This document shows positions 1 through 13,240 of a DNA stretch of 64,000 bases, piece after piece. This DNA comes from Apostichopus japonicus (Eukaryota > Echinodermata > Holothuroidea > Aspidochirotida > Stichopodidae). How positions within the stretch are numbered: position 1 is the stretch's first letter; each line of letters starts with the position of its first letter. Under the pieces are notes generated by a model, which ran no database searches, was not told the DNA's origin, and worked only from the letters and a program-made list of their open reading frames with translations. The stretch lies in assembly GCF_037975245.1 (NCBI RefSeq), contig NC_092579.1, positions 24,535,166 through 24,599,165 on the forward strand. The letters are read 5' to 3'. The position numbers and the translations under genes are program-made.

Positions 1-2698
1 GTTCTGAGCCAAATCCATCCTATTGAGCAATTACTGACTCACATACGATACCAGACTTGCTTCGAAACAATTTGCTTTTGAAAACGGCAACACTGTGAGG
101 ACACAGTGAAAGTAACGTCCAATGAGATTCATCTAGCTAGACAAACAGGCCAATCAGCACTCTGAAGACATCACCTTTGGTTATTAGGATTTAAGATTCC
201 TGTGATAGGTTTACATCGTCAGAGTAAAAGTAGACGATTGAACCAGTACATACGTAACAAGATAATTATTTCAGAAAGCTATGACATAATTTGTATGATA
301 ACTGCAGATGGATTACAAATACAACAGTTAACTTGTTACTGTGTCTTCTATAAGTATTGTAAATGCAGGAAGCAAGAAGATTGTGAAATACAAGTAGTTG
401 TTGACATGTATCATGCTGTATTTAAATTTAATTTGAAGTATTTGAAGTATTGACTCGCAATGGTAAATGGTGTATCCACATAATGTAAGTGGAAACAATC
501 TATGGACCTACAGCATAACATGATCAACACTGCAAACATGATTGGAACATTTCTTTCTTATGGTCTTTACATTTGTAGATAAAATGAAATCATTATAAAC
601 AAAATGTATTAGCTTACTTGATCAGGACTATTACTTAATCTGAACTGTGGTGCAGTATTTGAGCTAAGAATTAGCATGAATGATATAATTGTTTCAATTG
701 TTAATTCTTTGCACAAGAATTATAGAAAAACAAATCAAAAGAACTAAGCATGGAAGATAGCAAGTGGATTATTTGACTTAAAGATTTATTTAATAAAAAA
801 TCGACTGAAGAGTCACTGCAATATTTCAATATTCCAGTTCCCTTCTTCTGCTCTTGTACTTCTCTACTCGCTAACTCCATACTCTGTGGTATGAATGCAC
901 ATTTTACATTAGCAACTCCCAATGCAGAGAGAAGAAACATACAGAGAGAAGAAATATCCTGTGAGATGTAATATCCTTTTCAGGATCAGAGATCTATGTT
1001 AGCTTCCCACAAATTTCATAGATTGTCTCCACTCATAACATTTTCTGATCAAAAACAATGATTCAAATATTATGTGATAGGAACAATTCAAGTGCATCTT
1101 AGTACCACTGAGTGATTGTTGTCAAAAGATACTACAGTCTGTGACAACAAGGCTTAACTGTATGAAACTTGAGTGCCCACACATGATAGCCTATACAGCA
1201 AACTTCACTATCTCTACACAGGGGAAAGTAATGTTACAAGTAAGTGTTGTTAAACAACATACTTTGTGATAATTGTGCTGGCACTACAGATGCAAGAATG
1301 TTTCTAGACAACGGATAGGGACTATTAGCCAATCAAATCACAAGATTTTGAAAAGCATCATTGTGTATTTTTAGCATGAAAATCTTCGTAATGGAGTATT
1401 GTTAACCCCTTACCTTGCTGTTGATTGTTATGATATATCTATTTCAAACTATTTCAATGATCTGTAGGAGTAGGAGAACTTTTGTTTCTTGTCAGAAGTT
1501 GTGGTTTTTTGAAAAGAAATAATGAAAGATGTTCATACAAAAATGTGTTTCGTTATGTTTTCCATTGACCTAGTTGTGAGTGTGTACTTAGGGTTTGCAT
1601 CCCCCCGAACGCAATCAATTTGAAGATTTGGCGTCCCTGGCCAAATCACTGCAGTTCTGGACACAGAATCCTGCTTTTGTAACAATGCTGTATGACAGTA
1701 GAACATATATGATAACTTGCTTGGGTACTATATTAAGAACTGAGAGGCATTAAGAACAAAACCTCTCAACTCTGAATTAATTCTAGCCTTCTAAAACTAC
1801 TGCTGCTACTGATGAAGATACTGTGAAGAAACTAGACTGAGCTTAATCCAACTAAGAATTTGTACCAATGCTTGTTTAAGAAACAACCTTCATTTGTTTG
1901 ACCACTTGAGGAGGACTTAAACTGGCCAAAACAAAGAAAAACTTCCTTTCATATTATAAGTCACAATGACTTGGAGAATTTCCTAGATTAGTGTGCAGGG
2001 TTTGCCCCTTATATGTCGGACAGTGGTACCCAGCTATATACCCCAATTTTCATGCATTTCAGGTGATACGGTAGTCATTGGCAGCTACATTGTGTAATTC
2101 CCAATGAAAAATGATCACAAGCTGGTGTGAACACAGTGTATGCCAATGTTTCTAAATCCTTGTTTTCTATGGTTCTGGCCATGGAATACCAACAAAAACA
2201 AACTGAACCATAGTAACTGGTCTGTCCTTCACTGTTTGATTGAGACACATTCCCAAGAATTTCGGCAAAAAGATTCCTCCCACTCTTAAAGCATCTTTCT
2301 TATGACCAAGTTTTCAAAATTGCTTCTCACTGTCATAGCTTTTCACCATTGCAGACAATTGCCAACTACTGCTTTTAAATTCAAAGTGAATGTATACAGA
2401 TTCTCAGAATAGTTTGTATTGGTGGAGATAAAATTTACAGATAATCACACTCATGTTGTGCATTTCATAAATTCTTGAACAGTTTGAATGACACGTCCTT
2501 AGCCTACACCAACCCTGGATGAGAGTGACAAAATGAATGGATGGACACTTAAAGAAAACCAGAATGCAAATTGCATTGAGGTTTCCATGCACTTGAAGCA
2601 AGTTAGAAGTCTCTCTTGAAACAAACTTATCCAGCTTTAGTGCTTGCAAGGGTTTTACACTTTCTCCCATTGCAGACCTCAAAAGACCTTCACAAAGA
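1..2698. other. non-coding, no gene recognised
   Basis: AT-rich sequence with short chance frames only. A minus-strand open stretch at 701-940 has an acceptor-like CATACCACAG but no convincing homology or donor. The sequence around that acceptor (about 868-915, minus) recurs in diverged form at about 16325-16365 on the plus strand, so it is more likely an old dispersed repeat than an exon. Confidence 0.5.
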
Positions 2699-3118
2699 AT
2701 TAATGGGCTCTTGTACTCATTATAGGAAAGTCATATGCCAATATGACATCTGATGAAACTGCCAATCCTATGATGTCATGTGTAAATTTCCAGAGTATAA
2801 CCTCTGCTGACCCAAATGACCTGTACCCTCCAGCAAAAACAATAGGGTTCTTGTAGTCATTATGGAGAAGCTATAGCCATACGTACCAGCTACTGCAGTT
2901 TTCTATCTGGAAATACCGTATTTACAGAGTGTTCAAGTTTTGACACATGGTGACCTGGAATGAACTATGACCTACATCAAATTGTGTACAAACTATACAA
3001 CACATAAGGCTCTCACACCATATATGAGCTCCTTTCATGTTCTGGAGATGTAACAAATTTGATATATGCATGTTTTACCCTCTGCTGATCCCAAATGACC
3101 TTTGACCTCTAGTTGTCT
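2699..3118. repeat. degenerate TGACCTTTGACC-family repeat, block A
   Basis: Two to three diverged units. They contain AACAATAGGGTTCTTGTAGT-like text, CTGCTGACCCAAATGACC and, near 3090-3115, CCCAAATGACCTTTGACCTC. The same consensus elements appear far more clearly at 13850-14493, so this is an older copy of the same dispersed tandem family. Confidence 0.6.
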
Positions 3119-5674
3119 ACACTGTGACTAATAAATTTCCATTTAGTGTTTCAGCTTAATATGTCTATAGTAGTAGTACTATCAATTGCAGCATTGATTA
3201 GGGAGGGTCACAGATGGAGAGAGACTACACTCATTGAGCCTTTGAAGCTATGTGTGTTGCAGCCTGTTATAATCACTGTTCAAGCTGGTCCACAAATCTG
3301 TGTATGATGCCCCCTCTGAGATGAATGTTTCATCAAATTTCTCCTGCTCTTTTCATTACCGGCAAGAATTACAGGAAATTGTTCAAAAGGTAGAAACTTG
3401 AAAAGACTTATTCCGAGTAATTGGCTAATGATCAACTAATGCTTTGATTTAAGAGAACAGGCAGAACCAGAACACCAACTGTGCATTCTCTTTAAGCATT
3501 AGCTGACTGAGAGTTTCACATTAATATCATCCTTGAGGAGTGATCTGCTCTAGGTCATCCTATTTTTGTACACCTGCAAAGTTCCCCTGTTCATCCCTGA
3601 TCTAGCATGAGGCAGGACAAAATGCTATTATTTTGAGGACAGGATCAAAATCCTGCAATCATAACAACAAAGTTGTCCTTGGAAGTGCTCAAGTTTACTA
3701 TTGAGCAGTAATATCTGGGTATATATATGGAGCAAGCAAGCAGTCAAAATTGATCACAAGGGGGCATCCCAGTGTCATCTTACCATATAACATCTACAAA
3801 GAGTAAAGTGATTGTAAACATGAGGGGGATCGAGCAAACAAGAAAACATCTTCACAACTCAGGATTTAAAAAAATTCTAGCTAGCTAGCGTAATGGTGGA
3901 TACCGATGTTAACATAATTACAGGAATAATGAAGGCAGGGATCGAAGACAATTTATATTATTCAGTAACCTAAAAACTCTCTAATATTCGATTTTTAAGT
4001 TAACCGCTTCCTGATTGACTGAATACGCTCGCTTTGAAAATTGGCTCCTATGGCCTCACCACAATGCACAGTAAGCAGCCATTGATTATGCAATACGCCT
4101 GTAATTCCATATTGATGACATCAGGGAGGAACAAATCAATCGAGCAGTACCATTTTCTCCGTACAAATGCTATACTAAAGCACAGTAAACAACACTAAGC
4201 CCTCTTGACTGTGACCGCTGAGTCACCATGTACACATTCTCATAGTCTGTGGTTGTGTGTTGCTTTTAACATCCCACTGCTACTTGACTTTCTGAAGTAA
4301 CAATGGATATATTCCAAAGAAACAATACAATGTGTTTCTTCTCAATCTGCAATTAGCTGGTATGACTACTGTAAGAGCTTGTACCAGTAAAACATGTAAT
4401 GACTTAATATTTGATAAAGAGAAAGACATGGTCAGCTAAGACACAAAATGATAAGGAAATATTAACATTGTCCGTCTAAAACATTTGTCTTTTTCAATAC
4501 ACATGTAACAAACACTATTAAATTACTACTGCTGGCTGTGTGGAGTATGTAAGTGTATACATGCACATACTACTAAAGACCTGAGAGCACATAGCATTTA
4601 TAGTCCTCACTACTGTTTACAAGCTGCAAATAATATGTACTGTCAAATTACACAATTACACAGCTCTGTATCTGATTGACTGAGCCTTTGAACATCTAAG
4701 GAAACTATTTTCAGCTTATTGAATTAAAGGTATATCAACAAAATCAGTGACAACATCATTTTGTGGTGTTTGAAAATAATAAACTGCATATTTCATGATT
4801 AAACTTTATTCAATGTTTCTTGTATCTCCCCCAAAAGACAAAGAAGACAATTGGTAAGTCCATGATCTATTATTAGAAAAATTGAAGGAAATAATGCCTG
4901 GGAGCATTTAACCATTCAGCTTTTCTTTATTTGCCTGCATCTCTTTATAATGCACAGATGACTTGCAAGCCATAATGTAAATAGTTGTACATGCAGATGT
5001 ACATTCATTCTGAGAACACCAGTAACAATTCCTTCTCACTCATTTACTTCAACAACCAAGTAAGGTCTGATAAGAAAGTGTGACTATGACATAAATTGCA
5101 CACCGTGTATTAAATACAAGCTATTGGCAGCTATTTACAATCTCTCCCCCAATCCCAACCCTTTCCCCATCCCTTGGCAGGGAACACCCCACTGTAGCAA
5201 TAAGATGACCAGGAATGTTTGCACGTGCATTTTTTTTTTATCAGCAAAATATGTTGATGATCCATGATTTTCCCTGAGCAGACTGAGACTAGGTAACCTT
5301 CTTCTGCTTTGGGTTCCTCTTGGCATGGAGTGTCTGCAGTCTAATCATTTGAAAATCAAACAACCTTCCTGAGCATTAAGTAAGTTATCCTCTCACATAA
5401 ATAACAATAGCTTTTTCGTTTTGCTTCGTTTCATCTAAAATCATTTCTTGGGTGGAAAACAGGTATCACTGCCAACAATACGTGCCTTTGGGATATTTGC
5501 ATAAGACCAGTCTTACTCTTCAAGGCTGAAAATAAAGACCCAACAGAAACAGAAAGTAATGATATTATATCACCCTTTGTAAGGCTGTGTATTTTGATTG
5601 AATGGAATAAATTCAAAATAAATTTTATAGATCTGTCTTTGATCATCACATGTTAAAAGTGTTTTTTTTTTGCA
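3119..5674. other. non-coding, no gene recognised
   Basis: No frame longer than about 90 codons shows composition or splice signals that would support a gene. No RNA gene or terminal repeat was recognised. A small palindromic CTAGCTAGCTAG run lies near 3878-3888. Confidence 0.5.
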
Positions 5675-6042
5675 TTAAAGGTTGTGAAGACTCAAGCAAA
5701 AAGAAACGTCTCATGTCGGTAATCTGACCTAGTTTCGAATGAGGTGTAACAGAAGTGTTAGACACCACCATCGATCCCAGAAAATACACACACAGCTGGC
5801 TACCGTAGGTAATTAGACACTAGTGTACAGTCAGTACATACAGCTGCGATCAATACCCACAGCACAGTGTACAAATGATACAGGGATGGACATCTCAGGT
5901 CCAGCTAAAGATAACAAGGTATCACATTTCATTACTGTCTGCATTTTGTAGCGATAAGAGAAAAACTTCACTTGCAAGCAACGGAAAGTTAACTTTTTCA
6001 CAGGGCGGCACACGGTTTGGGGCGAGTCTTCAATGCCTTTAA
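5675..6042 (-). mobile_element. TTAA-target MITE, copy A (360 bp)
   Basis: The element proper is 5679-6038, bounded on both sides by TTAA (5675-5678 and 6039-6042). The ends are imperfect inverted repeats: AGGTTGTGAAGACTC on the left and GAGTCTTCAATGCCT on the right. Related copies lie at 12905-13240 (same orientation), 38326-38676 and 55888-56253 (opposite orientation). It has no coding capacity. TTAA duplication is typical of the piggyBac and Kolobok superfamilies. The AGG terminus is unlike the usual CCY start of piggyBac, so the superfamily is left open. Confidence 0.75.
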
Positions 6043-7015
6043 GATCAAAATGTGGCAAAATGATGATAATGTTACAGAGGAGAAATAAATATGTTATATT
6101 AAGGAATCTTAAAATGTATGTTTGTGTAGATAGATTTTTGCCCATGCTTATTTTAGCTATGATAACTGAAACATAGAGACAGTCCAAACCACAAGCATTT
6201 TATCAATAAGAATGTAAGAATTACAACAAATTGTCAAATAGTGGTTAGAAACAAAACGGTCAATTCACTGTGGATGATATGGATATTAGGACAATATTTC
6301 CAGGTAGCTGATGGTTATGTTTGAAAAGGAGTACAATCGCAATTCCTAGTAATAACCGTCAGCTGTTATGGTCTCCAAACAGGAAATACAAGATACACCT
6401 AAATATAGGTGTTGACTCATTCAGTTTGTCTATATACATCCAACTACCTACTATCAGATCTGAACTGAGGACTGAAGACGCACACATGGTCGAAACTAAT
6501 TGCTTTTCAGATGAGAGCGATTTCAGCACAGAGGAAATCATCCATCAGCTCTAAAAATTTCAAAATCTGTGTCTGAAGTAGAATCAGGGGAATTTCACGA
6601 CTGAGTGGGTGTAATGGCAGGCTGCTGACATCAGTTATGCACCATGTGCGATGCTTGCTTTTACTTTAATCGATTTGATATTCTTGGCTCAGTCATATGA
6701 TTAACATGGACTACAGTCATAACAGTAGGAATTATTTCCATTGACGTTACTATTGTCATTCCTCAAAGGAAACCTATAGCCAACATGTTGGCAAATGACC
6801 GTAGTATGTAAGTTTGGCTTTACAAGGTATTTTTCAAGGTGCAAATACTCAAAAAGAATTTAAAAAAAAGAAGGTGGTTACATTTATCCTATCAATAACT
6901 TATATTAACCCTCACTAGCTGAACTTTTTCAGTTGCTTCCTCGATTGAGTACAGTTGCAATATATATGTCAACCATATGTTCTGATGTACTCTTCTTATT
7001 CTACTGAAACTGTCA
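6043..7015. other. non-coding, no gene recognised
   Basis: Overlapping small frames on both strands near 6320-6550. On the minus strand an acceptor-like TTTTTAG lies at about 6555, but the downstream frame meets a stop within six bases, so no exon is called. Confidence 0.45.
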
Positions 7016-7017
7016 AG

Positions 7018-8665
7018 CATGGCCCTATATCCCAACCACTTACAGGTATCATTCACATTCCCATGGCCGTATATCCCAACTACTTACAGGTATGCTTCAC
7101 ATAAATTACATGTAAGCATGGCCCTATATCCCAAGCATTTACAGGTATGCTTTTATTCACATTCCCATGTCCCTATTTCCCAACTACTTACAGGTATGCT
7201 TCACATAAATTACATGTAAGCATGGCCCTATATCCCAACCACTTACAGGTATGCTTTCATTCCCATACCCATGTCCCTATATCCCAACTACTTACAGGTA
7301 TGCTTCACATAAATTACATGTAAGCATGGCCCTATACCCCAACCACTTACAGGTATGCTTTCATTCCCATACCCATGTCCCTATATCCCCACTACTTACA
7401 GGTATGCTTCACATAAATTACATGTAAGCATGGCCCTATATCCCAACCACTTACAGGTATGCTTTCATTCACATTCCCATGTCCCTATATTCCCACTACT
7501 TACAGGTATGCTTCACATAAATTACATGCAAGCATGGCCCTATATCCCAACCACTTACAGGTATGCTTTCATTCATATTCCCATGGCCGTATATCCCAAC
7601 TACTTACAGGTATGCTTCACATAAATTACATGTAAGCATGGCCCTATATCCCAACCACTTACAGGTATGCTTTCATTCACATTCCCATGTCCCTATATTC
7701 CCACTACTTACAGGTATGCTTCACATAAATTACATGTAAGCATGGCCCTATATCCCAACCACTTACAGGTATGCTTTCATTCATATTCCCATGGCCGTAT
7801 ATCCCAACTACTTACAGGTATGCTTCACATAAATTACATGTAAGCATGGCCCTATATCCCAACCACTTACAGGTATGCTTTCATTCACATTCCCATGGCC
7901 GTATATCCCAACTACTTACAGGTATGCTTCACATAAATTACATGTAAGCATGGCCCTATATCCCAAGCACTTACAGGTATGCTTTCATTCACATTCCCAT
8001 GGCCCTATATCCCAACTACTTACAGGTATGCTTCACATAAATTACATGTAAGCATGGCCCTATATCCCAACCACTTACAGGTATGCTTTCATTCACATTC
8101 CCATGTCCCTATATCCCAACTACCTACAGGTATGCTTCACATAAATTACATGTAAGCATGGCCCTATATCCCAACCACTTACAGGTATGCTTTCATTCCC
8201 ATACCCATGTCCCTATATTCCCACTACTTACAGGTATGCTTCACATAAATTACATGTAAGCATGGCCCTATATCCCAACCACTTACAGGTATGCTTTCAT
8301 TCCCATACCCATGTCCCTATATTCCCACTACTTACAGGTATGCTTCACATAAATTACATGTAAGCATGGCCCTATATCCCAACCACTTACAGGTATGCTT
8401 TCATTCATATTCCCATGGCCGTATATCCCAACTACTTACAGGTATGCTTCACATAAATTACATGTAAGCATGGCCCTATATCCCAACCACTTACAGGTAT
8501 GCTTTCATTCATATTCCCATGGCCGTATATCCCAACTACTTACAGGTATGCTTCGCATAAATTACATGTAAGCATGGCCCTATATCCCAACCACTTACAG
8601 ATATGCTTTCATTCACATTCCCATGTCCCAACCGCTTACAGATATGCTTCACCTAAATTACATGC
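7018..8665. repeat. 104-bp satellite made of two diverged 52-bp halves
   Basis: About 16 tandem units of 104 bp; GTAAGCATGGCCCTATATCC recurs at 7112, 7216, 7320 and 7424. Each unit holds two related 52-bp halves. One reads CATGGCCCTATATCCCAACC and ends in CTTTCATTCACATTCC. The other reads CATGTCCCTATATCCCAACT and ends in CTTCACATAAATTACATGT. Both halves contain CTTACAGGTATGCTT. Variant types (CACATTCCC, CCCATACCC, CATATTCCCATGGCCG) alternate, and a 208-bp two-unit block is repeated around 7440-7860, so there is higher-order structure. The unit length is not a multiple of three, so the open frames across it are by-products. The array decays after about 8610. Confidence 0.95.
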
Positions 8666-10785
8666 CAACCAGCATGGCAGTGAATATATATATAGATATG
8701 TATTCTAGTAAGTTAGTTCAGAATCCTTTGCCAGACAGAGCTATTTCCTTACAAAGGTCAAACAGTGTGGAAACTCTACACTAATGAAGAAGGATCAAAT
8801 TGAGATGGAGAATTCCATAAGGAGAGATAAAAGGACTAAATTTAACACAGGTGACATAGACAAATCACCTTTCTTCTGACACCTCAGTTCAATTCCCTGG
8901 AGGAATTAGAGGCAAGGATGATAACTCTCATCACAGCATCATTAATCAACATCCGCATCATAAATTCTCTGCTTGGTAATAAAACACCTATGAAAATATC
9001 TAAAGCTGTACACAAAGTATTAATCTAAAATTAATTTGAAAATTTCAACTGCATAGTAATTGAGCAAAAGGCAATCTAAAGCAATCATATTCATAATTCA
9101 AAGTCACATAGCAGGCATACACTATGACATATAACTGATGAAAGAATTGAAGGCATGACTGCATATTACAGCCTACACATAGACAGCAGTTGACAAACAA
9201 CAACAAATTAAGAAATGTGAACATGTAATCACATTACTATAGTTTTCAATATCTTAATTTTATGGCCTTTGAATAGGTTTCTCTACACAAACTTTTAACA
9301 TAACATATTTCATACTAATCAAATGCATACAATCAAATCACATATGGGATCCTTGCAGAAGTCGGCACAAAACAACCCGTTACGCAGCAAATATTGCTAC
9401 AAAATAAGCACATTTTGCGCTAACTCTTTTCATAACTTTCTAAGTAGAGCACTCAGAAAACTATTTTTTATGTCATTTTGAAGAATATTGTGTCCTCTTT
9501 ACAGTGACGTGTCGTTATTTATTATGCGTGTGAACTTAACCCCGTAGTTTTTAATCTGAAAAAGTAAAACCCACTTCGGAAAGCAGTGAACCACTTCAAA
9601 ATGTCACTATCTCTCAATGCTTACATTGTGCTTGCTGGGAGTGTGATTGCGTAACCAATTTCTTTCCTATGCCAAAGAAATGTTCGTTGACTCTTCTCTC
9701 TAGTGATATAAAATTTGACTTAATTGGTCAATATTAAGACTTGTACTTTGCACCAGCAAACCAAAAGCATCGTATGAAATTTGTGAAGTCCTCCTTTACG
9801 CAGCTAATCTGAACACACCACAGTGTGCAGTGCTCTCACAGCAATTTCAGAGAGTGAAAACCGCAATGCTTCTTGTGCGAGCAACCGCATTTAATTCTCC
9901 CACAACGGGCCGTTTATTGAGTACAAGTTTCCATATGCTGATGCATGTCTCCCCAATACCCCCCCCCCCTCACATATCAATCTACAAATTAACTGCAAAT
10001 TCTATGCAATCAATTACTATGTCAAGAATTAATAATATTTCATAAAGCTGAACCACAAGTGCTTAATGAATGTGCGGAAATAACCTCTTACCAACTGCCA
10101 ATGCTTTCCAAAAACCAAAATCTTGGAAAAAATGCAGTTTGAGCTATATATTAAAAGCAAGTAACATTGTGCAAGAACTTGTGAAAATACTAAGAAAAAG
10201 TAGCTGTAAGCTATTAGCTCGGTTGGCAAGACTATTGTTCTTAATGCACATATCTAATATCCTTGTTACACCTAATAAGAGGGATTGTTCCAGAAGAATT
10301 CATTTACTTAGGAAATGATACAGTACTCTTTGTACCTATATTAAATCTCACTGATTAAATTCCATTATCTATAACATGTTACTATTGCTTATCATAATTC
10401 AAGGCAAAGTACGATACTATTAAGATTATGTATGATATTATGGGTCAATAAACCAATATACAGGCATTGAATTTCTCTCAAATCTACTATTTTTCTATAC
10501 TCAACACTGTGAAGTACATTACTGGAATGTTTCTTAAATAAAACATGGTCCAGTAACCTGCAAGATTGCCCAATTCTGGGGGTAGAAGGTAGTCTCCCTG
10601 AAGTATTGCAATTAACTGGCTCACTTCACTATTTTTGTTGCATTTCACTCATCATCATCAAATCTTCCCCTGTGCGCCATTCACCCTTGGGTGACCATCA
10701 ACGATAAACCATGACTATAAGTCTAGCTCCTACACATGTATGCAATGAATACCACTCTACCAAGATTGAGTGGAATTATACTGTT
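8666..10785. other. non-coding, no gene recognised
   Basis: AT-rich sequence with a short poly-C run near 9959-9970. No supported exon, RNA gene or terminal inverted repeat was seen. Text near 10650-10710 (TGTGCGCCATTCACCCTTGG) has the look of an old dispersed repeat but was not identified. Confidence 0.45.
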
Positions 10786-10965
10786 ATAGGCCGTTCTAAC
10801 GAACGCGGGCTTGCTTCACCTTTGATCGACCTATTGACGGGAGGGCAAATTGCTCCCCTCTTTTTCTGCGTGGGAACGGGACTAGCCCGAGCTTTATCAA
10901 GCCCCTCATGAGAGGTAGGGTAGATACCCTACAGGCTAAGCTGTCCTAGGACAGCTTAGCCCGGG
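10786..10965. other. GC-rich cluster of consecutive hairpins
   Basis: A GC-rich island in AT-rich surroundings with successive inverted repeats. GGGAG/CTCCC lies around 10840-10857. A GTAGGGTA/TACCCTAC hairpin with a 2-nt centre lies at 10915-10932. Immediately after it, at 10934-10961, is a perfect 28-bp palindrome with half-site GGCTAAGCTGTCCT. A weaker pairing involves GGGCTAG/CTAGCCC-like text near 10878-10900. No tRNA or snRNA is recognisable. It could be a foldback element, a structured RNA or a SINE head. Confidence 0.55.
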
Positions 10966-12900
10966 GAAACGTTGACAAAGGTAAATAAACAATTACCTTG
11001 GGGTGTAATAGATACGATGGATTTTATAAGTTGTGGTTTCGGCCGCTTGCTTATTTCAGTATCGACATAAACTGTTTTGTATCTTCTAAAATTGGTTGTG
11101 TGTACAAAGGACCGATGCAGTGGGAATTAAGGAATTGCGTTCGGCATAGCTGAGAAGTATACAGTGTAGCTGCCCGCATATATCCGCATACATTCAGTAT
11201 AAAGTTTCAGCTACTTTCTTGAAGACTTCCAGATAATTGGCAAAGCCCATTATTATTATTAACGATATTTTCCTGTACAACATGTCGCAGGAGACTAAGC
11301 AAAGTATGTGGTTGTATGATGAGGTATTCGCATTGCTTGGCAATTGGTACGACCCAAGTATTATGCCTAAACTTGATGGGACGTGCCGCAGAGTTTTGGT
11401 TTCACGTCATTATGGTCCGAAATAAAAAACCCCACAACAAACAATAATGGTGAAACAAAGATATGAATACATTTTGAGCCAGCATGAATTGATCGCGTAA
11501 CAAAGGTTGAATGTTCTAGACCTACAAAGCCTAGTCGATAAGCCAAACTTTCATAAAAGCACACCAAAACCTTCCACAAACCAGTCACTATGAATATTGC
11601 TGAACTCTGTATTATAATATCATGACAGGAATTGTGCAAAGATGTACATGTTGCTTTAATAAATAACTACTACAAGCAGATAGGCTTATTCCCATTCTCG
11701 ATTACATTTATAGCTTGAGATTGAGTGTAAAGCCCAGGCTACAAAGGTTGTGCCACAGTTACCGTAAAGTGTCTAGTCTACACGCCATAACTTCTTTGAT
11801 GCAATTATTGCAATACAAGCAAAATACACTGATAGTGTAATTTCTTGTTGGCAGCTTGCCAAGAAAAAAGTTTTTACATCAATGTCAAGTAAAATCATAC
11901 AGTATAAAACAGGTGCGGCCATCGAGTTGCAACAAAACCTTTTGCAGCATGTCACGAGCCCAACCCAACCATTTTGTGTTAGGGGTTAAATATTTTATTT
12001 TTGGGTAAAGTGTGCAAACAGTTTTTTTTTTCAGAGTTGTTGGAACAATTTTACGAACACATATCTGCTAGAATATTACTATTATTTTTAGGTTTTCCAT
12101 TTTATTTGCTTTCAGGTTGGAAACTATGAACGATTTGTTTTACTCGAAGGAACATCAAGTATAAACTTCAACAAAGATGAAAGTTTTCAGTTATCGTGTA
12201 CACAAAGCTTGGGTATCACATACATACCCATACATGCAGGCTAACAGCCACACACATATAGGCCATCAAAATGACAAAATAAGCCAACAATGATGACTTC
12301 TGGAATCTCTGCTATGGAAATTTAGAGTGTTGTTAAAATGTACGATTTTAACCCTAACAGCATACATCCAATTAGTCTGTACCTTTGAATGACCTCATAG
12401 CTGTCTTGGTGAAGGTAGGACGCCAATCAACTTCCTTCATTAGATAACAATCCATGAAAGAAAAGGGCTGACTTGTCTCTTCTTTCTAACCTCCAGACAT
12501 TGTGAGATGAGAAGGCAGAAGCCCTGCTTCATTAAACTGTCCTGGTCTCTGATGACACTCAGGCTGCAGCAGGAAGCATGCATAAAAAGAATATCTATCT
12601 AGATTGAAACCACAGGTATTAGTAAATCTTCTGTCCTAAATATAGCATCTGGGCCAGCATTAGACTTAGCTGGTGACAAGTTGAACCTTTAAGAGGAGAC
12701 CGCCTCTTGATTGCAACACAAGGTAAATAGCGATGCAAAAATCAAAATGACTGTTGAGAGAAAGCTTTCCAAAGGATTCAACAACAGCAGCAAAGTGAGA
12801 TCTAGAATATTGTTTCCTCTTCTGATAAGAGGTTATTTGGGTACTTTCTTCAACATTGAAAAATTAGTTGTACATTTCATCAAGCCAAGTTTCAACAACA
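10966..12900. other. non-coding, no gene recognised
   Basis: Scattered frames under 95 codons on both strands without convincing coding character. No mobile-element ends were recognised. Confidence 0.45.
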
Positions 12901-12904
12901 GTAA

Positions 12905-13240
12905 AGGGTGTGAAGACTTGCGCAAAAATAAAAGGTCTAATGCCGGTAATCAGAGTGTTAGACACCACCATCGATCCCAGAAAATACACGCAAAGCTTGC
13001 TACCGTTGGTAATTAGACACTAGTGTACAGTCAGTACATACAGCTTCGGTCAATACCCACAGCACAGTGTACAGTACAAACGAAACAGCGATGGACAGCT
13101 CAGGTCCAGCTAAAGATAACAAGGTATCACGTTCATTACTGTCTGCATTTTGTAGCGACACGAACAAAAAGTCACTTGCAAGCAACAGAAAGTTCTTTTT
13201 CAGATGGCGGCACGCGGTTTGGGGCGAGTCTTCAATGCCT
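12905..13240 (-). mobile_element. TTAA-target MITE, copy B (336 bp)
   Basis: Same family and orientation as the copy at 5679-6038. It shares the internal CACCACCATCGATCCCAGAA and CCAGCTAAAGATAACAAGGT and the right end GGGGCGAGTCTTCAATGCCT. The flanking tetranucleotides are GTAA (12901-12904) and TGAA (13241-13244), so the TTAA duplication has decayed or the copy is older. Open frames crossing it are incidental. Confidence 0.7.

Noticed and set aside
5831-6187. 118-codon minus-strand frame.
   Set aside because: Most of it lies inside the TTAA MITE copy A; the same region in the other copies is not open in that frame.
7019-8708. Repetitive open frames (YPNHLQVCFHSHSHVP-type) across the satellite.
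   Set aside because: The unit is 104 bp, so no frame persists. They are by-products of a tandem DNA repeat.
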